NCBI RefSeq assembly: GCF_010211745.1
Contig: NZ_PDWQ01000001.1
Location: 248,001 to 312,000, forward strand
From: Pseudoxanthomonas kalamensis DSM 18571
GTDB lineage: Bacteria; Pseudomonadota; Gammaproteobacteria; Xanthomonadales; Xanthomonadaceae
Length of the DNA stretch: 64,000 nt
Direction of reading: 5' to 3'
In this document: positions 54,675 to 64,000 of the stretch, in pieces
How positions within the stretch are numbered: the stretch's first letter is position 1
Layout of the letters: the number at the start of each line of letters is the position of its first letter
Made by a program: the position numbers and the translations under genes
The notes under the pieces: generated by a model
The model's input: only the letters and a program-made list of their open reading frames with translations
The model's database searches: none
Told to the model about the DNA's origin: nothing

Positions 54675-56861
54675 TCACGCCGGTTGCAGGTTGGCGTAGG
54701 CCAGCACGAGCCATTTCGAGCCCTCGCCGTCGAAGTTCACCTGCACGCGCGCATGCGCGCCGTTGCCCTCGTAGTCGGTGACCACGCCGGCGCCGAACTT
54801 GGGATGGGTCACCATCGCTCCCAGCCTGATTGCCGGCGTCTCGATCGGCGCATGCCCGACCGCCGGCCGCGTCGCCGCCGGCGACCACTGCCGCGATACC
54901 TGCACCTTGGGCCGCACTTCATGGATCAGCTCCGCCGGAATCTCGCGCAGAAAGCGCGAGGGGATGCCGTACAGGTCCTGACCATGCAGGCGGCGGCTCT
55001 CGGCATAGCTGAGCAGCAGCTTCTGCCGCGCGCGAGTGATGCCGACGTAAGCCAGCCGGCGCTCTTCTTCCAGCCGTCCGCTTTCCTCCAGCGAACGGTG
55101 GCTGGGAAACAATCCGTCCTCCAGCCCGACCAGGAACACCAGCGGGAACTCCAGGCCCTTGGCCGAGTGCAGCGTCATCAACTGCACGCCGTCCTCGCCG
55201 GCCTGGGCCTGGCCTTCGCCGGCTTCCAGCGCGGCATAGGCGAGGAAGGCGACCAGTTCGCTCAGCCGCGCGGCCTCTTCGTCGTCCTCGTCGCGCTGGA
55301 AACGCGAAGCCACCGAGACCAGTTCGTCCAGGTTGTCGACCCGCGAGTCGATCGAGCCTTTCGATTCGCGCGCGTAATGCTCGCGCAGACCCGAGCGCAT
55401 CAGCACATGGTCGATCTTGTCCTTCAGCTCCAGCTCGGCGACCTCGCCCGACAGCGCATCGATCAGGACCAGGAACGCGCCAAGCGCATTGCGCGCGCGC
55501 GCGGCCAGCCCGCCGTCCTCGGTCGCCAGGCTGCGCGCGGCACTCCACAGCGACCACGACTGCGCACGTGCGCGCTTGCGCACTTCGTCCAGCGTGCGCT
55601 CGCCGATCCCGCGTGCGGGGGTGTTGACCGCGCGCTCGAACGCCGCGTCGTCGGCGCGGTTGGCCACCAGTCGCAGGTAGGCCAGGGTGTCCTTGATTTC
55701 GGCGCGCTCGAAGAAGCGCATCCCACCGTACACCCGGTACGGCACCTGTTCGGCCAGCAGGGTTTCCTCCAGCACCCGCGATTGCGCGTTGCTGCGGTAG
55801 AGCACCGCCGCCTCGCCGTAGCTGCCGCCGTCGCGCACCCATTGGCGGATGCGTTCGACCACGTAGCGCGCTTCGTCGATCTCGTTGTAGGCCGCGTACA
55901 GGTCGATCGGCTCGCCATCGCCGGTGTCGGTCCACAGCTGCTTGCCGATGCGGTCGGGGTTGTGGGCGATCACCGCGTTGGCGGCGTTGAGGATGTTGGC
56001 GCTGGAGCGGTAGTTCTGCTCCAGGCGGATGGTCTGCGCGCCGGGGAAGTCGCGCAGGAAGTGCTGCACGTTCTCGACCTTGGCCCCGCGCCAGCCATAG
56101 ATGGCCTGGTCGTCGTCGCCGACCACGAACACGTGACCCGAGTCACCGGCGAGCACCCGCACGAAGGCGTACTGGATGGCATTGGTGTCCTGGAACTCGT
56201 CGACCAGGATTTCGCGGAAGCGGGCGCGATAGTGCGCCAGCAGCGCGGGATTGTCGCGCAGCAGCTCGTGCGCGCGCAGCAGCAGTTCGGCGAAATCGAC
56301 CAGACCGGCGCGGTCGCAACGCTCCTGGTACAGCGCGTAACAGCGCTGCATCACGCTGCCCCATTCGTCGCGCGGATCGGCCTGCAGGTGCTGCGGGCGC
56401 CGGCCCTCGTCCTTCTGCGCATTGATCCACCAGGCGATCTGCCGCGGCGGGAAGCGGCCCTCGTCCAGCTCCAGCTGCTGCACCACGCGCTTGACCAGCC
56501 GCAGCTGGTCGTCGCTGTCGAGCACCTGGAAGCTTTCCGGCAGCTTCGCCTCCTGCCAGTGCAGCCGCAGCAGGCGATGGGCCAGGCCGTGGAAGGTGCC
56601 GATCCACATGCCGCGACCGCCATTTCGGAGCATGGCGTCGGCGCGGTGGCGCATCTCGGCCGCCGCCTTGTTGGTGAAGGTGACCGCGAAGATCCCGTGC
56701 ACCGGCACCCCGTGCACTTCGTTGAGCCAGGCAATGCGATGGGTCAGCACGCGGGTCTTGCCGGAACCGGCGCCGGCCAGCACCAGCAGGTGCCCCGGCG
56801 GCGCCGACACCGCTTCGCGCTGGGCCGGGTTCAGGCCGTCGAGCAGGTGGGAAACATCCAT
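54675..56861 (-). CDS. uvrD: DNA helicase II (UvrD)
   Basis: An SF1A helicase acting in nucleotide excision and mismatch repair. It has 728 aa. Motifs in order: Q-motif LNPAQREAV, Walker A LAGAGSGKTRVL, Ia FTNKAAAEMRHR, GTFHGLAHRLL, II ILVDEFQDTNAIQ, III VVGDDDQAIYGWRGA, IV RLEQNYRSSANIL, V LMTLHSAKGLEF and VI YVGITRARQKLLL. The C-terminal tail ends VQVNFDGEGSKWLVLAYANLQ, a Tudor-like domain found in UvrD that can bind RNA polymerase. Confidence 0.97.
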   Translation of the reverse strand: MDVSHLLDGLNPAQREAVSAPPGHLLVLAGAGSGKTRVLTHRIAWLNEVHGVPVHGIFAVTFTNKAAAEMRHRADAMLRNGGRGMWIGTFHGLAHRLLRLHWQEAKLPESFQVLDSDDQLRLVKRVVQQLELDEGRFPPRQIAWWINAQKDEGRRPQHLQADPRDEWGSVMQRCYALYQERCDRAGLVDFAELLLRAHELLRDNPALLAHYRARFREILVDEFQDTNAIQYAFVRVLAGDSGHVFVVGDDDQAIYGWRGAKVENVQHFLRDFPGAQTIRLEQNYRSSANILNAANAVIAHNPDRIGKQLWTDTGDGEPIDLYAAYNEIDEARYVVERIRQWVRDGGSYGEAAVLYRSNAQSRVLEETLLAEQVPYRVYGGMRFFERAEIKDTLAYLRLVANRADDAAFERAVNTPARGIGERTLDEVRKRARAQSWSLWSAARSLATEDGGLAARARNALGAFLVLIDALSGEVAELELKDKIDHVLMRSGLREHYARESKGSIDSRVDNLDELVSVASRFQRDEDDEEAARLSELVAFLAYAALEAGEGQAQAGEDGVQLMTLHSAKGLEFPLVFLVGLEDGLFPSHRSLEESGRLEEERRLAYVGITRARQKLLLSYAESRRLHGQDLYGIPSRFLREIPAELIHEVRPKVQVSRQWSPAATRPAVGHAPIETPAIRLGAMVTHPKFGAGVVTDYEGNGAHARVQVNFDGEGSKWLVLAYANLQPA

Positions 56862-56923
56862 CGCGGCATTTTACGCCGTGCGGTCGCGTCGCCTGCGACC
56901 GTACGGGCAGCAACGGCGACCGG

Positions 56924-57571
56924 TCAGTGCGAGGCGTGTTCGCGTCTGGCGCTGCTGCCTGTCATCACCTTGTCTGTATAGGCGATGCCGATCGCCGACA
57001 GGATGAAGGCACCATGGATGATCGTCTGCCACATCACCCCGGCCACGGTGGTCTTGGTGCAGCCCGGCGCGGAAATTCCAGTCATCCCGGATTCGACCGC
57101 GGCATCGAACATTTCCCGGGCGTTGATGAACTCGGACGATCCGCACAACGGCATGCCCAGATCGCCGGCGGCGATAAAGGTCTTCAGCAGGTGGATCGAG
57201 GAAATGCCGATGATCGCCATCGCCAGCTTGACCTTCAGCACGCTGGCATTGACATGGCTCAGCCACTCGGGCTGGTCCGGATGCCCTTGCAGGTTCAGCC
57301 GCGACACGAAGGTCTCGTAGCCGCCGACGATCACCATCACCAGCAGGTTGGAGATCATCACCACGTCGATCAGGCCCAGCACCAGCAACATGATCCCCTG
57401 CTCGGTCAGCTCGTTGGCGCCATGGATCAGGTGCCACAGTTCCTTGCCGAACAGGAACACGTACACGCCCTGGGCCACGATCAGGCCCAGGTACAGCGGC
57501 AGCTGCAGCCAGCGCGAGGCGAAGATCAGGGCGGGCAGGAAACCGAGGCGGGGCGGGGATGACTGCGACAT
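56924..57571 (-). CDS. UPF0114/YqhA family membrane protein
   Basis: A 215-aa protein from the ATG at 57569-57571 with four hydrophobic segments. The family signature is visible: [50 protein letters not shown], and [25 protein letters not shown]. It matches the YqhA/TIGR00645 group of inner membrane proteins of unknown function. The extension to 57658 upstream is not conserved. It lies upstream of uvrD on the same strand. Confidence 0.9.
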   Translation of the reverse strand: MSQSSPPRLGFLPALIFASRWLQLPLYLGLIVAQGVYVFLFGKELWHLIHGANELTEQGIMLLVLGLIDVVMISNLLVMVIVGGYETFVSRLNLQGHPDQPEWLSHVNASVLKVKLAMAIIGISSIHLLKTFIAAGDLGMPLCGSSEFINAREMFDAAVESGMTGISAPGCTKTTVAGVMWQTIIHGAFILSAIGIAYTDKVMTGSSARREHASH

Positions 57572-57681
57572 GGAGAACACTGCGTTTCGGGAGTGCCGGC
57601 AGATTACCGGCCCGATGTTGCCCTGCCAAGCGCGGGCCGGGACTAGACTGCCACGCAACCGCCGCCGCGAAGGAAATGACG

Positions 57682-58383
57682 ATGATCGACCTGCATTACT
57701 GGCCCACGCCGAACGGCCACAAGGTCACCCTGTTCCTGGAGGAAGCGGGCCTGGACTACGCAATCAAGCCGGTCAACATCGGCAAAGGCGAACAGTTCGA
57801 CCCGGCCTTCCTCGCCATTTCGCCGAACAACAAGATGCCGGCGATCGTCGACCACGCGCCGGCCGATGGCGGCGCGCCGCTGACGGTATTCGAATCCGGC
57901 GCGATCCTGCTGTACCTGGCCGAGAAGACCGGGCGCTTCCTTCCCGCCGACCTGCGCGGACGCACCACCGTGCTGGAATGGCTGTTCTGGCAGATGGCCG
58001 GGCTGGGGCCGATGACCGGGCAATACGGCCACTTCCACGTCTATGCGCCGGAAGCGATCGACTATGCCCGGCAGCGCTACGCGCGCGAGGTGCAACGCCT
58101 GCTCGGCGTGCTGGATGCGCGGCTGGCCGGACGCGCGTTCATCGCCGGCGACGACTACGGCATCGCCGACATGGCCTGTTATCCGTGGATCGACGTCTAC
58201 GACAAGGCGCCGGTGGACCTGCAGCCGTTCGCCGAAGTGCGGCGCTGGCGGGCGACGATCGCCGCACGACCGGCCACGCAGCGCGCCTACGCGCTGGCGT
58301 CGCAGGTCAATCCCGACGCCGGCAAGCCCATGAGCGACGAAGAAAGAAAGCTGCTGTTCGGCATCGATGCGAAACGAAACTGA
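57682..58383 (+). CDS. Glutathione S-transferase (YfcG/Nu-class-like)
   Basis: A 233-aa protein with the two-domain GST fold: thioredoxin-like N-terminus ([21 protein letters not shown], then [34 protein letters not shown]) and a helical C-terminus ([20 protein letters not shown], the N-capping motif). The threonine or asparagine near TPNGHK, with no cysteine, points to the YfcG-like disulphide-reductase class. The ATG at 57682 is preferred because GAAGGA lies seven nt upstream; the ATG at 57676 would be too close. Confidence 0.92.
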   Translation: MIDLHYWPTPNGHKVTLFLEEAGLDYAIKPVNIGKGEQFDPAFLAISPNNKMPAIVDHAPADGGAPLTVFESGAILLYLAEKTGRFLPADLRGRTTVLEWLFWQMAGLGPMTGQYGHFHVYAPEAIDYARQRYAREVQRLLGVLDARLAGRAFIAGDDYGIADMACYPWIDVYDKAPVDLQPFAEVRRWRATIAARPATQRAYALASQVNPDAGKPMSDEERKLLFGIDAKRN

Positions 58384-58407
58384 TCCCGCCACCGCCACAT
58401 TGCCCGA

Positions 58408-60747
58408 TCAGGGCTTCGGCAGCGGCATCTCGAATTCGTCAGGCGGCTCAGCACCCATCAGATTGCGCACAAAGTAATCCCAGCGCCGCCGCATCACGTA
58501 GGCGCCGGTGGCGCCGGTCCCGTAGCCGTGACGGGCGTTGGGAATCATCAGCAGATCGAAGTCCTTGTTGGCCTTGATCAGCGCATCGGCCACCAGCAGG
58601 GTCATGTACGGCGGCACGTTGTCGTCCAGCGTGCCATGGATCAGCAGCAGCTTGCCCTGCAGGTTGTGGGCGAACGAGGCGTTGTCCTGCCCGCTGTAAT
58701 TGCTGCCGCCGTCCTCGCGCGCTTCCCGCAGGCCGTGGTAGCGCTCGGCCCAGTCGTCTTCGTAGGACAGGTTGTCGTGGTTGCCGGATTCGGCGATACC
58801 CACCTTGAACACCTCCGGATAACGGAACATCGCCGTCGCCGTCGCATTGCCGCCGCCGCTGTGGCCCCAGATGCCGACCCGTTCGGGATCGATCCACGGA
58901 TGCCGCGCCGCCAATTGCTTCACCGCCGCCACCTGATCCGGCAAGGTGTTGTCGATCATGTTGCCGTAGTAGGCATCCTGGAAGGATTTGCTGCGCAGCG
59001 GCGTGCCCATGCCGTCCAGCGCGATCACCACGAAGCCGAGTTCGGCCAGCGCCTGGTGATCGAGGTGCGCGGCCATGAAGTTGCGTGAGCGCACCGAACC
59101 CACCTGCGGGCCCGGATAGATGTAGACGATCAGCGGGTAGCGATTGCCGGGATCGAAGTGGCCGGGCTTGAACATCTGCCCGTACAGGCCGGTCTTGCCG
59201 TCGCGCGCCTTGACCGTGAACGACTCCGGCGCCACCCAGCCGGCGGCCTGCAGTCGGGTCAGGTCGGCTTGGGCGATCTGCCGCACCACCCTGCCCTCGG
59301 CATCGCGCAGCACGCTGACCGGCGCGCTGGCGATAGTCGAATAGGTATCGACGAAATGCCCGCCGTCCGGACTGGCGACGATGGCGTGGTTGGCGTCTTC
59401 CGGGGTCAGCAGCCGGACCTCGCCGTCGTCGATTCCGACCTGATACAGGTGCACGAAATACGGATCGCGGCCGACCTCGCGGCCGACACCGGTAACCCAC
59501 AGGCGACGGCCGGCCGGGTCCATGCGCACGATCTCGGTGACATTCCATGCGCCGTGAGTGATCTGGCGCTTCTCCTTGCCGCTGGCCAGGTCATGCAGGT
59601 ACAGATGACCCCAGTCGGATTTCTGGCTGAACCACAGGAATTCGCCGCTTTCCGGCAGATAGCGCCAGTTGATCGGGCCCAGGGTCGGCGCGCTCTGGTA
59701 CTGCGTGGCCACGGTTTCGGTGTAGACATCGCGCACCGCGCCGCTGGCGGCATCGGCTACCCGCAAGGTCGCGGACTTGTGGCCGCGGTCGGTGCTGACG
59801 AAGGCCAGGGTGTTGCCGTCGGCCGCCCACTGCACGTCGGCCCAGCCGTCGTCGCAGACGATGTCGTCGCTGCAGGTGGAGCGGTGCGGGTCCGGCGGCA
59901 TCTGCAGGCGCACCAGCCGCTTCGGCGCCACCTCGATGATGACGCGCTCGATCAGGATCACGTGTTCGTCGCCGGCCAGCGGATACTTCCACTGCTGCAC
60001 CTTCGGCTCACCGACGTTGGTCTCCACCAGGGTCATCGTGCTGGTCTGGCGCTGGTCCTGGCGGAAGGTGGCGATCATCGACGAATCCGGCGACCACACC
60101 AGGATGGCCTTGTCGCTGTGCTTCCAGCCGGCATTGTCGGTGGCGTAACCGTAGTCGGGTTCGCCATCGGTGGTCAGTTGCGTTTCCGCGCCGCTGTCCA
60201 GGTCGCGCAGCCACAGGTTCCAGTCGCGGACGAAGGCTTCGCGACGGCCATCGGGCGAACGCACGCCCGGCTCCCGGCCCCAGGGCTGGCCATCGGCGGT
60301 CTTGCGCGACGACTTGCCGATGCAGCCCCGGTCGCCGTCCAGATCGCACAGGTAGTCCTTGCCGCCGGCGGTGATGTCGTAGCGGCCGTCGTCGCGTCGG
60401 GTAAACGCGGTCACCGGCAGCTTCCCGGCACGGACCGGCTTGTCGCCGGCATCGCTCAGCGCCTTGGCGAGCTGCGTCTGATCGAAGGCCGGGACGGTTT
60501 CCCCACTGGCCACGTCGTGGATCAGGAAGCGGTCGCCGTCGGCATCGTGGTCGATGTACCAGAAGCGCCCCGCATCCAGCCAGGTGATCCGGGTCGCCGC
60601 GTGGTCGAGCAGCGGGTTGGCATTCTGCGGGATCAGTTTCGCCGCACGGGCGTAGTCGTCGGCGGTGATCTTCATCGTGTCCTGTGCGGAAGCCTCCAGG
60701 GCTAGCAGGCACGCCAGCGCGGCGGCCCATGCGTGGAATCGCGTCAT
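58408..60747 (-). CDS. S9B dipeptidyl peptidase IV-like protease
   Basis: A periplasmic or surface serine peptidase of 779 aa that removes N-terminal dipeptides, typically X-Pro. Signal peptide (LACLLALEASAQ) and an N-terminal beta-propeller (DPPIV_N, up to about residue 500). The catalytic domain shows the nucleophile in GIWGHSGGGNATA, the Asp in LLIHGTLDDNVPPY and the His in IPNARHGYG. KPGHFDPGNRYPLIVYIYPGP precedes the hydrolase fold. It is a single gene. Exact specificity is inferred from the family. Confidence 0.93.
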   Translation of the reverse strand: MTRFHAWAAALACLLALEASAQDTMKITADDYARAAKLIPQNANPLLDHAATRITWLDAGRFWYIDHDADGDRFLIHDVASGETVPAFDQTQLAKALSDAGDKPVRAGKLPVTAFTRRDDGRYDITAGGKDYLCDLDGDRGCIGKSSRKTADGQPWGREPGVRSPDGRREAFVRDWNLWLRDLDSGAETQLTTDGEPDYGYATDNAGWKHSDKAILVWSPDSSMIATFRQDQRQTSTMTLVETNVGEPKVQQWKYPLAGDEHVILIERVIIEVAPKRLVRLQMPPDPHRSTCSDDIVCDDGWADVQWAADGNTLAFVSTDRGHKSATLRVADAASGAVRDVYTETVATQYQSAPTLGPINWRYLPESGEFLWFSQKSDWGHLYLHDLASGKEKRQITHGAWNVTEIVRMDPAGRRLWVTGVGREVGRDPYFVHLYQVGIDDGEVRLLTPEDANHAIVASPDGGHFVDTYSTIASAPVSVLRDAEGRVVRQIAQADLTRLQAAGWVAPESFTVKARDGKTGLYGQMFKPGHFDPGNRYPLIVYIYPGPQVGSVRSRNFMAAHLDHQALAELGFVVIALDGMGTPLRSKSFQDAYYGNMIDNTLPDQVAAVKQLAARHPWIDPERVGIWGHSGGGNATATAMFRYPEVFKVGIAESGNHDNLSYEDDWAERYHGLREAREDGGSNYSGQDNASFAHNLQGKLLLIHGTLDDNVPPYMTLLVADALIKANKDFDLLMIPNARHGYGTGATGAYVMRRRWDYFVRNLMGAEPPDEFEMPLPKP

Positions 60748-60841
60748 CGGGAAGCATCGATCTGCGTGGGAAACCCTTTCATACTACCCGCTGCCGCCGC
60801 ACGCGCGGATGCCCACGCCGTCCATTCGCAAGGAGCCCCGC

Positions 60842-61291
60842 ATGTCCACGCCCCCGCCGCTCGCCCCGCAGCATCCGAGCTGGTGGCGGCGCCACTGGAA
60901 ATGGCTGGTGCCGCTGCTGGCGGCGCTGCTGCTGAGCCTGTTCGCCGCCTTCGTGTTCGGCATCATCAGTCTGGTATTCGGCGCATTGCGCTCGTCCGAG
61001 CCCTACCGCCACGCGCTGCAGCGCGCGCAGGCCGATCCTGCGGTGATCGCCGCGCTGGGCGAGCCGATCCGGGCCGGCTGGTTCGTGCAGGGCAGCATGT
61101 CCAGCACCGGCGGCGGCGGAAGCGCCGATCTGGCGATCCCGCTGGACGGCAGCAAGGCCGACGCCACCCTGTACGTGACGGCGAAGAAGTCGGCCGGGCG
61201 GTGGCGCTACGAGGTGGTGGCGGTCAACGTCGAGGACGGGCCGCGCTTGCTGCTGGAAGGCGGCGAGGCGAAGGACGCCAACACCTGGTGA
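60842..61291 (+). CDS. Coa1-family membrane protein
   Basis: A 149-aa protein: one membrane helix (about 22-48, WLVPLLAALLLSLFAAFVFG) and a C-terminal domain starting SSEPYRHALQRAQADPAVIAALGEPI, followed by LAIPLDGSKADATLYVTAKKSAGRWRY. This matches the cytochrome oxidase assembly factor Coa1/TIM21-like fold found in bacterial proteins. AAGGAG nine nt upstream supports the start. It is far from the oxidase operon, so the assembly role is by family name only. Confidence 0.8.
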   Translation: MSTPPPLAPQHPSWWRRHWKWLVPLLAALLLSLFAAFVFGIISLVFGALRSSEPYRHALQRAQADPAVIAALGEPIRAGWFVQGSMSSTGGGGSADLAIPLDGSKADATLYVTAKKSAGRWRYEVVAVNVEDGPRLLLEGGEAKDANTW

Positions 61292-61295
61292 CGGC

Positions 61296-61730
61296 TCAGG
61301 GCTGCGTCGGCTGCGCGCCCGGCGGCACGTAGATGGCCACGCCTGCGGCCTTCTTCTGCGTGGTCGGGATGCCGATGCTGCCGCCGAGCCCGGTATGGCC
61401 GCTGTAGTGGCCGCCACCGACCGACAGCCCGACCGGCGATCCGCTGCTGCCGACACCGATCAGCACCACGCCGTTGGCGCCCAGCGCCGCCGCTTCGTTC
61501 TTCAGCCGCGCCACTGCGGCGTCGGTCTGGCCCTGGGTACCGAAACCGACCGCACTGGAGGATTCGAGCTGGGCGATTTCCACCGCCCCCGGCGGCACCG
61601 CCGTGTACACCTGAACCAGCGCCGGGTCGATCGGCGGCCGGGCCTGGCCCAGCATGACCTTGGAGGTGCCGGCGCAGGCGGTCAGCAACAGCAGCGCGAG
61701 CAGCGGCAGGAAATGGCGTGGCTTCATCAT
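61296..61730 (-). CDS. Hypothetical lipoprotein
   Basis: A 144-aa lipoprotein (lipobox LLLTAC, Cys19). The mature part has AQLESSSAVGFGTQGQTDAAVARLKNEAAALGANGVVLIGVG, a pattern reminiscent of YbjQ-like or heavy-metal-binding lipoproteins, then a Gly/Ser-rich segment (GSPVGLSVGGGHYSGHTGLGG). The start ATGATG at 61725-61730 follows GGGGGAAC. It is convergent with the Coa1 gene and divergent from xanB2. Confidence 0.75.
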   Translation of the reverse strand: MMKPRHFLPLLALLLLTACAGTSKVMLGQARPPIDPALVQVYTAVPPGAVEIAQLESSSAVGFGTQGQTDAAVARLKNEAAALGANGVVLIGVGSSGSPVGLSVGGGHYSGHTGLGGSIGIPTTQKKAAGVAIYVPPGAQPTQP

Positions 61731-61812
61731 GATGTTCCCCCGATCCTTGACCCGTTGGTCCATCTTGCCATGATCCCCCGTCCCGGCTGAATCGCGCCGA
61801 ACCTGTCCCCGC

Positions 61813-61840
61813 CCGCTTCCGGGCCCGGGCCCGGAAGCGG
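61813..61840. promoter_or_regulatory. 28-bp perfect palindrome upstream of xanB2
   Basis: CCGCTTCCGGGCC, CG and the reverse complement form one uninterrupted 28-bp palindrome. It ends six nt before TATCAT (61847-61852), so it covers the expected -35 region of xanB2. Operator binding by a dimeric regulator, or a cruciform, would fit. Confidence 0.6.
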
Positions 61841-61846
61841 CCGCGT

Positions 61847-61852
61847 TATCAT
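61847..61852 (+). promoter_or_regulatory. Putative -10 element of xanB2
   Basis: TATCAT lies 30 nt upstream of the xanB2 ATG. The -35 region is occupied by the palindrome. Confidence 0.4.
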
Positions 61853-61882
61853 GCGCCACCAAGCAACACGCCCGATGCCTGC

Positions 61883-62905
61883 ATGAGTTTCCCGCCTGAC
61901 CGCCTGACCGCCGCGCCGCGGCTGGCGGTCGACCACGTCCCCGCCCGCGACCCCGCCGACTGGCTGGCCCGGCCCGACACGCTGGCGGTGTTCGGCTTCG
62001 GCGGCGATGCCCCGGCCACGGAGACGCTCGCCGATCCGCGTTACCTGCGCCTGCCGCTGCAGCCGCTCGGTGCGACGGCGCTGGAGGTCTGGCGCGGCAG
62101 CGCTGCGGTCGGACACGGCAGCGACGACGGCATCGCCTGGGCCAGCGACGGCGAGTTGCTGTTCGGCCGCCTGCAACTGGCCGAAGCCGGCGACGGCATC
62201 CTCGCCGCGGCCGAGCGCGCCTATGCGCGGCTGGCCGGCTTCTGGCGCGCCAGCGCATTCCCGCACGTGCTGCGGATCTGGAACTACTTCGACGCCATCA
62301 CCGACGGCGAAGGCGACGACGAGCGTTACCGCCAGTTCTGCATCGGTCGCGTGCGCGGGCTGGGCGAAATCGATCCCGGCAGCCTGCCCGCGGCCACCGC
62401 CATCGGCTATCGCGACGGCAGCCGCGTGCTGCACGTGTACTGGCTGGCCGCGCGCCGGCCGGGCCAGCCGCTGGAAAACCCGCGTCAGGTCAGCGCCTGG
62501 CGCTACCCGCGCCAGTACGGCCCGCAATCGCCCAGCTTCGCCCGCGCGATGCTGCCGCCGGCCGGCACCGACTGGCCGCTGTTCCTGTCCGGCACCGCCA
62601 GCATCGTCGGCCACGCCTCGCACCACGCCGGCTCGCTGGCCGCGCAACTGGACGAAACCCTGGCCAACCTCGGCAGCCTGGTCGACGCCGCCCGCGTTGC
62701 GCGTCCGGCACTGCCGCCGCAACTGGACGCCTCGTCGCGACTGAAGATCTACCTGCGCGATGCGGCCGACGCCGACGCCCTGCAGGCGCTGCTGGCCAAA
62801 CGCCTGCCCGCCGACCTGCCGCGCCTGATCCTGCAGGCCGACGTCTGCCGCCGCGAACTGCAGGTGGAAATCGAAGGCATGCATGGGGTTATAGTGGCGC
62901 CCTGA
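61883..62905 (+). CDS. xanB2: Chorismatase, XanB2-like (3-/4-hydroxybenzoate synthase)
   Basis: Splits chorismate to 3-hydroxybenzoate (xanthomonadin pigment precursor) and 4-hydroxybenzoate (ubiquinone precursor). It has 340 aa. The FkbO/Hyg5/XanB2 signature is clear: VLRIWNYFDAI, YRQFCIGRVRGL, ATAIGY, NPRQVSAWRYPRQYGPQSPSFARA and the C-terminal LFLSGTASIVGHASHHAG. Linkage to hemB, and its use in ubiquinone supply beside ubi genes elsewhere in the window, fit xanthomonads. The rest of a pigment cluster, if present, lies beyond the right edge. Confidence 0.9.
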   Translation: MSFPPDRLTAAPRLAVDHVPARDPADWLARPDTLAVFGFGGDAPATETLADPRYLRLPLQPLGATALEVWRGSAAVGHGSDDGIAWASDGELLFGRLQLAEAGDGILAAAERAYARLAGFWRASAFPHVLRIWNYFDAITDGEGDDERYRQFCIGRVRGLGEIDPGSLPAATAIGYRDGSRVLHVYWLAARRPGQPLENPRQVSAWRYPRQYGPQSPSFARAMLPPAGTDWPLFLSGTASIVGHASHHAGSLAAQLDETLANLGSLVDAARVARPALPPQLDASSRLKIYLRDAADADALQALLAKRLPADLPRLILQADVCRRELQVEIEGMHGVIVAP

Positions 62906-62929
62906 ATCACATTCGCGGGGAACCGGGCA

Positions 62930-64000
<1,071 letters not shown>

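Noticed and set aside
54666-56981. 771-aa plus-strand frame over uvrD
   Set aside because: Antisense shadow; uvrD shows all SF1 helicase motifs.

Overview
The window is high-GC DNA (roughly two thirds G+C by eye) from a gammaproteobacterium of the Xanthomonadaceae/Lysobacteraceae group. Marker genes point there: a complete oleA/oleB/oleC/oleD olefin (beta-lactone) pathway, a XanB2-type chorismatase next to hemB, an Ax21-like outer membrane protein, and the gene order yibN-secB-gpsA. Genus cannot be fixed from sequence alone (Lysobacter, Luteimonas and similar genera all fit). No rRNA, tRNA, CRISPR array, transposase or integrase was seen.

Layout. 1-7.0 kb: an aa3 cytochrome c oxidase locus on the minus strand (DUF2244 protein, CtaC, CtaD, a 44-aa membrane protein, CtaG, CtaE, SURF1, an SCO-like protein, CtaA running off the left edge), with one small twin-TM gene facing the other way. 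7.2-14.9 kb: putA, a membrane diguanylate cyclase, a FadL-type porin, a rhomboid protease, a DUF1820 protein and a lipoprotein. 15-19.2 kb: gpmI-envC-ctp operon. 19.3-25.6 kb: a repeat protein, an M28 peptidase, a MAPEG protein, a broken membrane-protein gene, a DUF2306 protein and a CadC-like regulator. 25.7-28.7 kb: ubiJ-ubiB-truC. 28.7-41.1 kb: the ole cluster, split between oleA and oleB by a 7.3-kb minus-strand island carrying fic, an AlbA/GHKL ATP-binding protein, and the Mod and Res subunits of a type III-like restriction system. 41.2-46.6 kb: a DUF4156 lipoprotein, an M16 peptidase, a tandem-repeat exported protein, trmL and an Ax21-like porin. 46.7-49.9 kb: gpsA, secB, a rhodanese, an exported protein and a thioesterase. 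49.9-54.1 kb: hemD-hemX-hemY-alr. 54.1-61.8 kb: a universal stress protein, uvrD, a YqhA-like protein, a GST, a DPP4-type peptidase, a Coa1-family protein and a lipoprotein. 61.9-64 kb: xanB2, a small membrane protein and the start of hemB.

The most unusual region is the defence island. Its genes run fic > AlbA/GHKL > mod > res with 4-nt or 1-nt junctions, and the res stop codon overlaps the oleB start codon (ATGA). A metabolic gene is therefore physically, and perhaps translationally, coupled to a phage-defence operon. The island promoter region has a 13-bp-arm inverted repeat and repeated TTCATGTCGA motifs, and the Mod specificity region has clearly lower GC. Other points of note are a 28-bp perfect palindrome in the xanB2 promoter, a GGTG-N16-CACC site before the repeat protein at 45.0 kb, and a pseudogene at 22.2-22.6 kb.
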